From assembly GCA_025738555.1 (NCBI GenBank), contig JAOVFP010000005.1, positions 62,001 through 126,000 of the forward strand: a DNA stretch of 64,000 bases, written 5' to 3'. A program made the position numbers and the translations under genes. This document shows, one piece after another, positions 1-10,599 of this stretch; within the stretch, counting starts at the first letter, position 1, and every line of letters starts with the position of its first letter. The notes beneath the pieces were generated by a model. The model was not told the origin of the DNA, ran no database searches, and saw only the letters and a list, made by a program, of their open reading frames with translations. This stretch comes from Cyathus striatus. Taxonomy: Eukaryota > Basidiomycota > Agaricomycetes > Agaricales > Nidulariaceae.

Positions 1-227
1 ACAGTGAGCAAGTCTTTTCTTAAATTTTTAGCTCAGTTCTTGCTCTTTTTCTTTCAATCTTTTTGCATCATTTAATGTAAGTTGTTATACACATAGTAGA
101 CCATATTATATTAAGTAATAATGTAAATAAACATATAAAAAATGCGAGTTACATATGTATTTAGTACTTTATAATAATATGTTCCATGCTTTGTACAGTA
201 GATTATGGGATTTGTTGGAAAAGTGTA

Positions 228-940
228 TTAATTATGTGGGAAAGTAAGAGCGGAGGCATGGGAAACTATGACTAGGAGGGTGGGAGATAATGAACAGAGG
301 TCAAAATGATAAATGAAAGCGTGGGAAATTTCGAGCGGGGACACGGACAGCAGTGAACAACAGAAGCGGAGGCGTGGGAAGTAGAAGCGGACAGCAATGA
401 GCATCAGAAGTGAAAAGCAGAGGCGTGGGAAAATATGGGCGGAAGGGCGGGAAAGTGAAAAGAGGTCGGAATGATCAACGAAAGCGTGGGAAAATGTTAG
501 GCGGGGGTGCGGACAGCAGTGAACAGCAGAAGCGGAGGTGTGGGAAACTATGAGTGGGAGGGCGGGAATGATGAAATGTGCAGGAAATTGCAAGCAGATT
601 AGAGGAGAAGCAAAAGCGTGGGAAGTGCTGAGCAGGAAGTGGATGGAGTGAACAGCAGAATAATCAAAAGCATGGGAAATCATGAGTGGGAGTGTGGGAT
701 AGTATGAGTAGAGATCAGAATGATAGCAGAAGTGTGGAAAATTATGAGCAGAGGTGCAGGTGACAATGAGCAGAGCATGGGAAACATTGAGCGTGAAAGT
801 ATATAGGTACAATATGTTAAGCAGAAGTGTGGGAAATTATGAGTGGAGGTGCAGGCAACAATGAGAATGTGCAACTAATAGGAAATGAATAAACATTGAA
901 TTATAGGCATGGGAAACAGCGAGCGGGGGGGTGGGAAACA
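228..940. repeat. Minisatellite with GTGGGAAA core
   Basis: A degenerate tandem array in which GCGTGGGAAA or a close variant recurs every 20 to 50 bases, separated by AGCGGAGG, AGCAGAAG and GAACAGCAG words. Long open frames on the minus strand are a by-product of the array and have no protein-like composition. No gene is called here. Confidence 0.8.
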
Positions 941-974
941 ACACAAACTACTGTATAATTATTGTAAGATATTC

Positions 975-1265
975 ATTATACAACTTGCTTATTTTTTGAG
1001 TAAAAGTTAAGTTCCCTTGAGTAAAGTTAAGTTTCTCACTTATTTTTTTGAGTGAAAGTTAAGTTCCATTGAGTCAAGTTGAGTTCCTCACTTATTTTTT
1101 TTCGAGTAAAAGTTAAGTTCCATCAAACTCCTTGCTTAAGCTAAATTCAAGTGTCAGTCAAGTTCCCATTGAGTTACCTTTGAGTGGTAAATGACAACTC
1201 AACTCCACTTGAATTTGAGTTGAGTTCCATTTGAGTTCCAGTTGAGTTCCAGTTAACTTCCTACT
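975..1265. repeat. GTTAAGTTCC / GAGTTCC tandem repeat
   Basis: A short-period degenerate repeat built on GAGTAAAGTTAAGTTCC and GAGTTCCA. A second small cluster of the same words lies at about 1970-2035. Between the clusters (1266-1970) I see no supportable gene; the one short open frame at 1681-1881 has no recognisable feature. Confidence 0.7.
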
Positions 1266-2039
1266 TTAAGTTCCTCAAATTCCATTACAAAAAACCCATA
1301 CTTTATTATCATGCTCATTGTTGTTGCAATCCCTCAGCTCGTTGTTTCCCATGCCCACCCCTGCCGCCATGGATGTGTAAAAATAGTGCCATCACATCAG
1401 CCACCAAATCCCCAATAACTCCACTCACTTCTGATGCATTGATGGTGATTGCATTGTGGTGGAGTGATTCATTTCACTTAGTTAATGTCACTACCTGACT
1501 ATGACAAGGTAACTGCTTCACCCTAGAAAATAGATTATCAGTATGATATAATGAAAAGGAAATACTTAGCAATTCAGGGAGATTAGTAAACTTGTTGTTG
1601 ACCTTCAAAGTTAGCTCAGGACTAGCTGTACAGTTGAAGCATTTAATATACATTAATGTTCACAAAAATATTAAGAGGAGTTGCTCAAGAACTCAACCAG
1701 AAATGAAAATAATGAGTGCTCACTGTTTATGACAATGATGAGGCATATGAATGCGATCAAACATGCCATGGAAAACAACATGCGGCACTTATTGATCAAT
1801 TTGATGGATGCAGAAGCATCAGATCAAATTAATGATCAGCATTCAGGGGCACAGGAAATAATGAGCGCGGAGGCACAATAGTAAGTGAGCACTAATCTAG
1901 TAATCCATAGCAGCATTGGAATGTCTGTGATATACTATACAAATTCAGGTAATTTACATTTCTCAAGTTACAGATGAGTTCCTAAGTTAAGTTCCAGTCA
2001 AGTTCCAGTCAAGTTCCATTCAAGTTACCAGTAACTCGA

Positions 2040-2960
2040 AAAGTTGATGGCCTATATTTCAATCCACACTCACATTTATTGTGGTTTTAAACTATAATTT
2101 GAGTGTGAGCATGATGAGATTCCTATTCATGCTCACGCATATTTACTGTAAATATGTACATGAGTGTTATATTCACAATCATGCTTGACTTAATCAAATT
2201 TAGGCATGAGTGTGATAGGAATTTTTATTCATGCTCATGCTTATTTCATTTTATTTGAGTGTGAGCCTAGCATGAATATATGTTTCAAGTTCATGTTCAT
2301 TCATATCTCCTTTCGCTTGAGTGTGAGCATGATGGTTATTATTATTAACACTCATACTGACTTCCTATAACTTGAGAGTAATTCTGTGAGTATGAATATT
2401 TAAGCTGCTCATTAAATTTGGGCAGGCAGAAAATTCCATGCACGCTCAGGGTCTGTTTGTGGAAATTTGACCCTGTGTGTGAATAATATATATGTGAGCA
2501 TGAAGCAATATATAAGTAAGAAGCAATAGGTTGTCATTAATATAATATTATGCTAAGGACATGATACAGTGGGTGTATCTTAAAAAGAATTAAATATCAT
2601 ATAGTAATGTTCTCTTCCAAGCTAAGTGAGTTGAGCATGAGTGTAATAGACACTCCTATTCACACTCATGCATATTTACCATGAATTGTGTGTGAGTGTC
2701 ATATTCACACTCACACTTGACTTAATTGAGTTTCAGCATTATCATGCTCTGCATATTTGCATAGTATAACTTGTGCATGAGCATTGTACTCACACTCACG
2801 CTCAATTTACTTGAGTTTGAGCATGAGTGTGATAGACATCCCTATTCACACTCTTGCATATTTCCAGTAACTTGAATATGAGCTATATATTTTACTCTCA
2901 ATTTAAATGAGTTTGGCAGTAAGCACCAGTGGGAGTGTTGAGTGTGGACATTCTATATGT
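2040..2960. repeat. GAGTGTGAGCATGAT-type array, diverged
   Basis: Repeated words GAGTGTGAGCATGA and TATTCATGCTCA alternate on both strands, as in the far more regular 71-bp array at 10790-11990. This is probably an older relative of that array. The copies are too diverged to set a period by eye. Confidence 0.65.
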
Positions 2961-5021
2961 GAGTGTAAATATAAGGGCTATAACAGATCAACTTGTATAT
3001 TAATGACTTGGTATACTATGGCATGCATATAAATAGTATATTAAATTTGCCTTTGACTTATGTACTGACTAATGGAATGAGATAGAGTTCATACTTAATT
3101 AATAGTGAATATAAACATGAGTGTGATATACACTGTATGACCACATATCCTTTAAATTGAGATGAGCGCAGATATGTACCCCTGCCACACTCACTCTCTA
3201 TGGTATTCAAACTGCACATTTAATCATTTCCTGCACCACTTCTTCTTGGTAGCACTACCCCTTGGAGGCATGTCCAGTGCCATCTTTTGGTATTTGCATG
3301 TGCTCCTTTTGCATGCTCCGCACCATGCTCTCAATGCACATGCCACTTTCTCAAGTTCACTATGCTCTTCCCATGCTACTTTCTTGAATTCACTGTGCTC
3401 CTCCCATGCTACTTCTTGGTCTGTGCCACTTTTTCATCTGTGCCATGTTCTCAATATGCATGCCACTTTCTTAAGTTCACTGTACTACTTCTTGGTCTGC
3501 ACCCCTTTTTGAATCTACAGTGTGCAATGATCCACCAGCAGTTAGTAAGTTAAAAATGAGATATATTAGTATGTGCTACCAGGAATAACACAAAAACTAC
3601 AGTTATATATAATTGTAATCAGTATTGTGACAAAAAAAGGTAGTTTGGGCCCAGTGTTATATCTGTGTCCAGATACATTGTGCTGATGTTACTGAACGCT
3701 CCCACGTGACCTTCCAATACACCTGTTCCATTCCCGGAATGTACCCACCATAGGTTTACACTTTCCGACATTCCCACCCAGGAACATACCCAGAACCCAT
3801 CAGGTTTTCTATCAGATACTTCGGATACGTAGTTTCTCTTATGACAGCCTCACTGCATCATTATACCATTACTCCTCTCTTCCATTCTCACTTGTACATT
3901 TCATTATGGTCAATGTAGTTTAGTTTCTTATTCTTCATTCTGAGTGTGTCATTTGCACCACTACTCCTCTTTGCCCAGTCTTTATTTCATTTATTTACAC
4001 TTAGCATTCTGTCTCCAGATTCATACCTACATCTTACTAGTACATATAAATAGTCTTTCTAATGTACTAGGTAGTCTTCAGTATTCATATCAACTCTGTA
4101 CACTTTCTTCCTACTCTAAGTTCTGAAACCTGCTCCAGGTTTTCCTTCAGGTTTCTCTCCCACTGCCTAGTGTAGTGGCAAAGCCCCTCACATACTCTGG
4201 AACATTTCCTTACATTGGAAATCATCTGTTGTGAAATACGAACCATTCCCTGGGGATATCCAGGTGGTGCAGCACATATGCTGAAGCCACAGTTCACTTC
4301 TGCACTCCCACTCCTGTTCCAATACCCATACTCACTTCGGGTTTCCATTATAGTTTTCCCACGCCCTCTGGGTATCTTCGCAACCACTTCTAAGCAGGAA
4401 GAGAATCGGTACATAACACCCAGTATGGATGAGGAAGTGCACAGTATAGAAGTGAACTGACAAAGTAGAGTGAGAGCCAGAAGCAGACAATGTGCGAGTA
4501 ATCTGTCAGATCACGTGTGAGTGCTGATTATATACAATACAAACAGTGCAACCAACTGAGGTAGAGGAGTGCTGGCAGCTGAAAGTAGCAGGGAGTATGG
4601 AGGGAACAAATGGCCTCAAATAAGTAAATGCTGTAGAATGGAGGAAAACTATGCACACACTTTTGTCACTTGTGATCAGTACCTCCATAATTCTACTGTA
4701 TCCACCATATTTATATCGAATTCAAGAGTCAGAGGTCGGGGTTTTTCGGTAATGGCACTCCAGGGGGGTATATCCATGTTAAGTTGACTGTAGGTAGATG
4801 TAGAGAGAAAAATGAAGATGGGAAAAACAACATCCACTGCTATGTCCAGTGCAGGGCAACAGGAAAATGCAGGAAAGAGCATAATGACTCTGAGTAGGAA
4901 CAAATCCGAATTCAGAATTACTGTAAATCATGTGATGCTACACATGGGAGATAAACAATGTCAGCCACACAGTGTCAATATAAGCAAATATGTACTCTTA
5001 TGGAGAACTTGTCAATGAGCC
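2961..5021. other. No supportable gene
   Basis: AT-rich to mixed sequence. At 3287-3520 a short motif (GCCACTTTCTYAAGTTCAC and ATGCTACTT) recurs several times, producing overlapping open frames rich in Cys, His and Phe that look like repeat artefacts. Open frames at 4085-4460 overlap on both strands and match no family I recognise. Confidence 0.5.
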
Positions 5022-5030
5022 ACATGTTTC

Positions 5031-5310
5031 AACTGACTATCAGAGAGTCAGTTGAGAGTCAGTTGATAGTATCAGAGAGTAGATTGATAGTAAGATGAGA
5101 CTTAGTTGAGACTCAGGTGAGAGTCAGGTGAGAGTCAGTTGAGAGTCAGTTGAGAGTTATATTATAATTACATACAAAATTAGAATAATCACAAGTCTCA
5201 CCTTACTCTCACCTTACTATCACCTGACTCTTATTCAATCTGGTATCAGATAGTAATCTGAGAGTTGATTGATACAATTTCACCTGACTATCATCTGACT
5301 ATCAATTAAA
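5031..5310. repeat. Left subterminal repeats of KDZ element
   Basis: An array of AGAGTCAGTTGAG, AGAGTCAGGTGAG and the reverse words CTCACCTGACTATC. Both orientations occur inside this one array, which could form local hairpins. Such clusters are plausible transposase binding sites; that role is inferred. Confidence 0.75.
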
Positions 5311-5639
5311 TTTGTATGAGTTATTGGTGTAAAATAAGATTGCATCTGGGCAGAATTGAACCCTCGATGTGGTCACGTGACCGGCGCTTATTCCGAAAGC
5401 GCCAATAGATCATGTGTCATTAATTTTACATGACATCATTATTATTAATAAGCACTATGATTAGTCACATGTACATATGTCTTTTTTTTTTGTGGTGTGA
5501 CTTGTCAATTAATTCTTTGTTCCCACCCTCCATTTGCTCCCTTGCTCCCATCTTCCACTCGCTCTATCATTCTACTCTACATTTGATCCTCCTGCTTCCT
5601 CTTCTGTTATCCGCATTGTTTGTCCTCACGATGGTATTA

Positions 5640-6540
5640 TGGTACGCATATTCTTTTCTTCTCCTTCATTCCAGTGCCATTGAGTGTAAAACTCGCTCCC
5701 AGCCTTTCCCACGATGCCGTTGAGTGCAAACACTCTCGTGTCATCTCCCGCTGCTCGTTCCTCCCCCTCTTGCCCATGATGCCTTAAGTGCAAATGCTCC
5801 TTCCCCCTTTCCCATGACGTCTGAGCGCAAATGCTCCATCCCCCTCCCCCTATAATGTTTACGAGCACAAACACTCTTCCTCCCCTCCCCTATGCCACGT
5901 ATGAGTGCAAACACTCTGTCTTCCTCCCCCCATGACATGTCCTCTCCCCCATGCCACGTCTGCGAGTGCAAACACTTGTCCTTTCCCTCCCCCCTCAACG
6001 TGTGAGCGCAAATGCTCTTCTTCTCCCCTCCATCCCTCACTCCTGTGACATCTGCGAGCACAAACACTTGTCCTTTCCCTACCCCCTCGACGTGGTCCTC
6101 TCCCCCATGCCATGTTTGCAAGTGCAAATGCTCGTCCTTTCCCTACCCCCTCGACGTGTGAGCGCAAATGCTCTTCTTTCTCCTCTGTCCCTCTCCCCCA
6201 TGACGTCTGTGAGCGCAAACACTCGTCCTTTCTCTACCCCCTCGACGTGTGAGTGCAAACACTCTTCTTTTCCTCTCCGTCCCTCTCCCCCATGACGTCT
6301 GTGAGTGCAAACACTCATCTTTTCCCTACCCCCTCGACGTGTGAGTGCAAACACTCTTCTGTTCCCCTCCGTCCCCCTCTCCCCTCGACATGTGAGCGCA
6401 AACACTCTTCTTCTCCCCCCCCTCTCAACGTGAGCACAACTGCTTGTCTTTCCCCTCTATCCCCCTCCACTCATGATATCCATGAGCGCAAACACTCTTC
6501 TTTTCCTCTCCGTCCCTCTCCCCCATGGCATCTGTGCTTA
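5640..6540. repeat. 91-92-bp pyrimidine-rich minisatellite
   Basis: A higher-order repeat. CGACGTGTGAG recurs at about 6155, 6246 and 6338, a period of 91-92 bp. Each unit has two half-units carrying the imperfect palindrome GAGYGCAAACACTC followed by CT-rich sequence. Overlapping open frames on both strands are artefacts of the array. It is much more GC-rich than the surrounding element and keeps many CpG sites. Confidence 0.8.
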
Positions 6541-6652
6541 ATACTTCACATTATATATAGAACAGAATTAATTCTAGGGCGGAGCAACTTGACAATTGCT
6601 CCACCTCCTCAGCTTCATGGTCGCTCTGGAACAGTACTTCCACCTCGTACAA

Positions 6653-7243
6653 ATATGATCTCAGCTCCTACTGCTACAATATCTGCTACAACATCTGCTC
6701 CTGTAGCTTCTGGTTCTGGTGCAGGTAAAGCCTTAAGATCAGCTACAAAAGAGCAGCAACAAATTATTGAGATCTTTAATATTCCTCCTGCTTTGTGCTA
6801 TGAGGGTACTGTCAACATTCATGTTGTATATGCAAAGTGGCTCTTTATACAGAAGATCGTTTTGGAATTACCTGGAAAGATTGCAGATGGATCCTTCACT
6901 GGAAAGGAGAGTGGTAATGAGTGAACATATACCATATTCTTTGCAACACCATCCTACTTCAGAGTTCATAGACATTTTCACAACTTGAAGCATTTTAAAA
7001 GGATGGAACAATGGTTTATGGGAGATCCCAATATTAAGGATGAAGATGTCTGGGGAGCTAGATAGCCTGGTATTGACTATTTGGGTGAAATTCTGAATAA
7101 GCATATTACTATTGCTGAGAAGAAAAATAAAGAAGAAGAAAAGGAAGAGAGAGAGAAGGAGAAAGAGAAGGAAAAGGACAAAAATAAGGGTAAGGGTAAA
7201 GATAAGAAAAAGGAGAGTAGAAAAGGAAAGGAGCAAGCCTTGT
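6653..7243 (+). CDS. Possible accessory gene of KDZ element, Lys/Glu-rich C-terminus
   Basis: I do not recognise this gene. An open frame starting at the ATG at 6653 reads as a Ser/Thr/Ala-rich start followed by a hydrophilic segment to 6924. A candidate intron (donor GTAATG near 6913, acceptor TTCAG near 6961) leads into a frame containing the words HFHNLKHFKRMEQWF and DEDVWGAR. It ends at about 7243 in a long run of alternating Lys and Glu. An in-frame TAG near 7065 interrupts the second part, so it may be broken. It lies upstream of the transposase on the same strand. It could be an accessory protein or an unrelated decayed frame. Confidence 0.3.
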
Positions 7244-7613
7244 AAGAATATTTTCTTTTGCTATTTCAACAAAGTTACACTTTCAACAAGTATAACTTTA
7301 AGTTTTTTTTATCAATACTTCAACAGTATAGATTTTTCATAGACTCTGTTATCTATTCTTTTCTTTGTAATGAAGTTATACTTTCAACAAGTATAGCTTC
7401 AGTTGTAAACTGTACTTTCAACAGTATAGATTCCTTTTATGTTGATTTCTTCATACTTTCAACAAGTATGTAGATTGTACTTTATACTTCAATAGTACAG
7501 ATCATTTGTATTATTTTTGTTGTTTAATGATGTACAATGCATAAAATTTGTCATCTTGCTGTTTTACTTGTATTTTTGAGTTGATTATCATATGCTGACA
7601 ATATTTTTTACAG
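7244..7613. other. AT-rich spacer with ACTTTCAACAAGTATA repeats
   Basis: About 370 bases between the accessory frame and the transposase. The word ACTTTCAACAAGTATA or ACTTCAACAGTATAG recurs at roughly 50-60-base spacing. No gene is visible. An acceptor-like TTTTACAG at 7606-7613 precedes the transposase frame. Confidence 0.5.
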
Positions 7614-7644
7614 TATTTGGCAGTATATCTGTTGGACTGTAATA

Positions 7645-10038
7645 TTGTATGAATTTATAACATGCCTCCCCAAAGCATATGCTTCCTCTCCAGTTCAAGA
7701 TCCATTTCCAAACATTAAATTCAATGACTTTTCCAGATTTATTACATTAAACTTCAGTGCTGAAGTAACACTAGCAACAGTGCTTACAGTATTATTCACC
7801 TTGACAAATAATACAGATTTAATAAATCTTCATTCAAGACAACAAGTTGTCCTTGTACCAGGAGAGAATAGACAAATTGTTACTGGTTGGATTACTGCAC
7901 TTGCACGAATACTCCAAAAGCATATAAATAATGATATTAATCATTTATTCAATGAAGATGAAATATCCATTGCCAATATAGAAACTGATGCAGTATACTT
8001 TAATATGCTAGGAGAAAAACTGAATATGTTTGCCAAGTTTCTCTGTCTGGATCCAGTTAAAAATGGGGATAGTCTTAATCCAATTTCAACTGCTAATATT
8101 GAGCCTGTATTTGCTATTTGTCCAGCACGTGTACAATGTTCAGCAGGAGGCTGTAACAATGCAGCACTTCATCAAGATACTTGTGAAAGAGACTATCCAT
8201 GTGTAACACTTATAAAGGGAATGCATGCATATAAAAATCCATATATCTTGAAGAGAAAATGTAATAATTGCAAATCATTTTATTATGCTGACTCCAAGCA
8301 TGCAAAAATTCAAGACCATAGAGTTAAAAGTTTGGTAAATGCAGCAAAATTTATGAAAATTGGCCAGAAAGTTTGGGCTGACTGATCTTTCACAAATTCA
8401 GTTGTGCAGGCAATATACCACTTTCATGCATCTAGCTCTGCCTTTACTACATTTTGGAATGAATGCTTTATAAGTTCAACAGAAATATCATTCAAGCTAT
8501 CTTGCAATCAAATGTGGCAAGCATTTGTGTATGAGACTATCCGACAAGTGGCAAGTTCAGAGAACACTACTTTAACTGTAAATTCTGAACAATCTGCTAT
8601 CAACAAAATAACAACATGTGCATTTGAATCACTTGGTCAAGATGGAATAATTCAGTCTGCTGATGGCCATTCATGCAGTGAATGTACACATGAATATAAA
8701 GCTACTACTGATGTATTAACTGAAGATGATCCAGCAGCTATAATTGGAATTGATGAAAATCATGCTGTTCCAAATCTAATGGGAGAAGATGCAGATTTAG
8801 CTAGACAGGATGCTATTGAAGCTAGACAGAATGCACGCAATGCCCATCAAGTACAATATGAATTAGAGCATAATATGAATATTGATTGTGATTCTAATAG
8901 TAATTCAAGTGAACTTGCTTCTCCTAGTTTAAGATCTGAACTAACTTCCAATGAATCTGAGAACATAGCCATTACAAATATGATTGTTATAGATGGAATT
9001 GTTATGGGACCCAGACATTGTGCATTTGAAGACTGTGATCAAAAATTAGAAAATGAAAGGAATGGGGTATTTTGCACAGAACATAAAATATTACGTGGGC
9101 ATTTATGCCACATTGCAGACTGTGATAATTTTAAAGAACCCAATACTAAGACTTGTATTGAGCATGACAACAGATGGCGCAGTCATTTAATTAGATTTGG
9201 GCGTCAATCTTTATTAGGTATTAGGAGAATTCTTCATAGAACTGATAATGAAAGATTGGATTGGCTTCCCCCAGTTAATCGTCAAGTAGCTCCAGCTCAT
9301 GACAATCCTCCTGCAGCTAATATACATCGCAACAAACAAGAAAACTATTTTGTGGCACCAAGATATTATTGTGTAGAAACTATTTGTGCTCCATGTGGTG
9401 TTGTTAAAGCATGGGCTAAATTTACCAAGTCTGAAGGTCCAATTCAAATTTTGGATTTTCTTAATAAAGTATATCTTACTGAGGAATCCAGACCAAGTTA
9501 TATTTGCATTGATAAAGCCTGTGTAGTTCTACAAGCAGCTATTTTAAATGGAGTATGGGAAATATGGAGTTATACATCAAGATTAATTGTAGACTCTTAC
9601 CACTATATCAATCATCGCACAACTGATTACATTTGCAGGAAATGGTGTAACCCTGCACCTTTGAATGGTTCTGCACCAAATCTAGTAGTAGTAGAATATG
9701 ATATAAATGGTAGACCCCATTATAAGAGAACATTTAATACACAAGTTCTTTTATTGCAGATTTATATTAACAATTAATAGTTTTAATAGGCATGTGAACA
9801 ACTCAATGCTTGGCTAGGAGGATATCAAAGTATTCTTAATAGAATGACTGTGGCAAATTTTAACTGGACCATTCATGCTCTACTATTTATTCATACTCAG
9901 AAAGTTATTCAACATCAGCTTAATAGAGCTTTTAATAATGATAATGAGGAGGAGGAGGAGGAGGAGGAGGAGCAAGCTGGTGATGAGTATGATAGAGAAG
10001 AAGAGGAAGAAGATATACCTGATGATCAGATAATGTAA
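7645..10038 (+). pseudogene. KDZ transposase with CxC5 and CxC6 zinc clusters, one in-frame TGA
   Basis: An RNase H-fold DNA transposase of the KDZ superfamily. The frame runs from at least 7645 to 9744 (700 codons). A 45-nt intron (9745-9789, GTTCTT...AATAG) joins it to an 83-codon exon ending at 10038. Counting from 7645, a CxC5-like cysteine cluster lies at about residues 160-230 (QCSAGGCNN, KCNNCKSFYY) and a CxC6-like cluster at about 458-515 (HCAFEDCDQ, CHIADC). Catalytic-type motifs follow: Asp-623 in YICIDKAC, Asp-650 in VDSYHYINHRT and Glu-703 in ACEQLNAWLGG. The C-terminus is acidic. A TGA at 8383-8385 breaks WAD-SFTNSVV where Arg is expected. There is no in-frame ATG near the start; an acceptor at 7613 suggests an upstream exon I could not place. 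Confidence 0.85.
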
Positions 10039-10144
10039 TATCAAATAGCTCTCATTCTTATCTTAGGTTGATCTGTTTATTTAATCATTGTAATATAAAT
10101 TTCTTGTTGAGAGTTTTATAACTAATTGCAAAAATAATTTTTGT

Positions 10145-10486
10145 CATGATAGTTCTTGGGTAATAGTCAGGTGAGAGTCAGGTGAGAGTTAGATGAGAGT
10201 CAGGTGAGAGGTGAGAGTCAGGTGAGAGTTAGGTGAGAGTCAGGTGAGAGTCAGGTGAGAGTTCATGCTAAGCCCAATACAAATTTCAGATCTCAACTGA
10301 CTCTCAACTGACTCCAATGAGACTCTCAGTTGACTCTTGAGACTCAATTGAAAGTCAAATGACAGTCAGATGAGAGTCTAACCTGACTTCTGAGACTTAG
10401 TTGAGAGTCAGATGAGAGTCAGTTGAGACTATTGATACTTATATGAGAGTCAGGTGAGAGTCAGTTGATAGTCAGTTGAGACATGT
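10145..10486. repeat. Right subterminal repeats of KDZ element
   Basis: A tandem array of GAGAGTCAGGTGA and GAGAGTCAGATGA, mirrored by the left array at 5031-5310. It ends in the right TIR GATAGTCAGTTGAGACATGT. This symmetry is the main support for the element's extent. Confidence 0.8.
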
Positions 10487-10599
10487 GTGGGAGTGACACA
10501 TACAGCTCTTATGTACATGTTATTTTGTGTCACTTGGCAGTAGACTCTCCATTGCCACAGCTGCCAGCACTCGTCACTTTGTCACAAGTGCATCTTGAT

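Larger units (their letters stand above)
5022..10486 (+). mobile_element. KDZ-type DNA transposon
   Basis: A 5,465-bp element. Its ends are a 20-bp inverted repeat: ACATGTTTCAACTGACTATC at 5022-5041, and the reverse complement of the right end at 10467-10486 matches 19 of 20 bases. Both ends run into subterminal arrays of GAGAGTCAGTTGA or GAGAGTCAGGTGA. Inside are a pyrimidine-rich minisatellite, a possible accessory gene and a CxC5/CxC6/KDZ transposase on the plus strand. I could not find a clean target duplication: the eight bases outside each end differ. The boundaries therefore rest on the inverted repeat and the symmetric subterminal arrays. KDZ/Zisupton elements are known to have short TIRs and subterminal repeats. 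Confidence 0.82.

Noticed and set aside
228..874. Long minus-strand open frames rich in Ser, His and Phe
   Set aside because: They are translations of the GTGGGAAA minisatellite; no start context, splice pattern or domain.
5345..5405. tRNA-like sequence on the minus strand (GAGGGTTCAATTCTGCCC, GGTCACGTGACC)
   Set aside because: Looks like a box B and a hairpin, but no acceptor stem pairs and the anticodon arm cannot be formed with a 7-base loop.
6868..7236. Minus-strand frame with a hydrophobic Leu/Phe run
   Set aside because: It is the complement of the Lys/Glu-coding AAG/GAA repeat on the plus strand, not a membrane protein.
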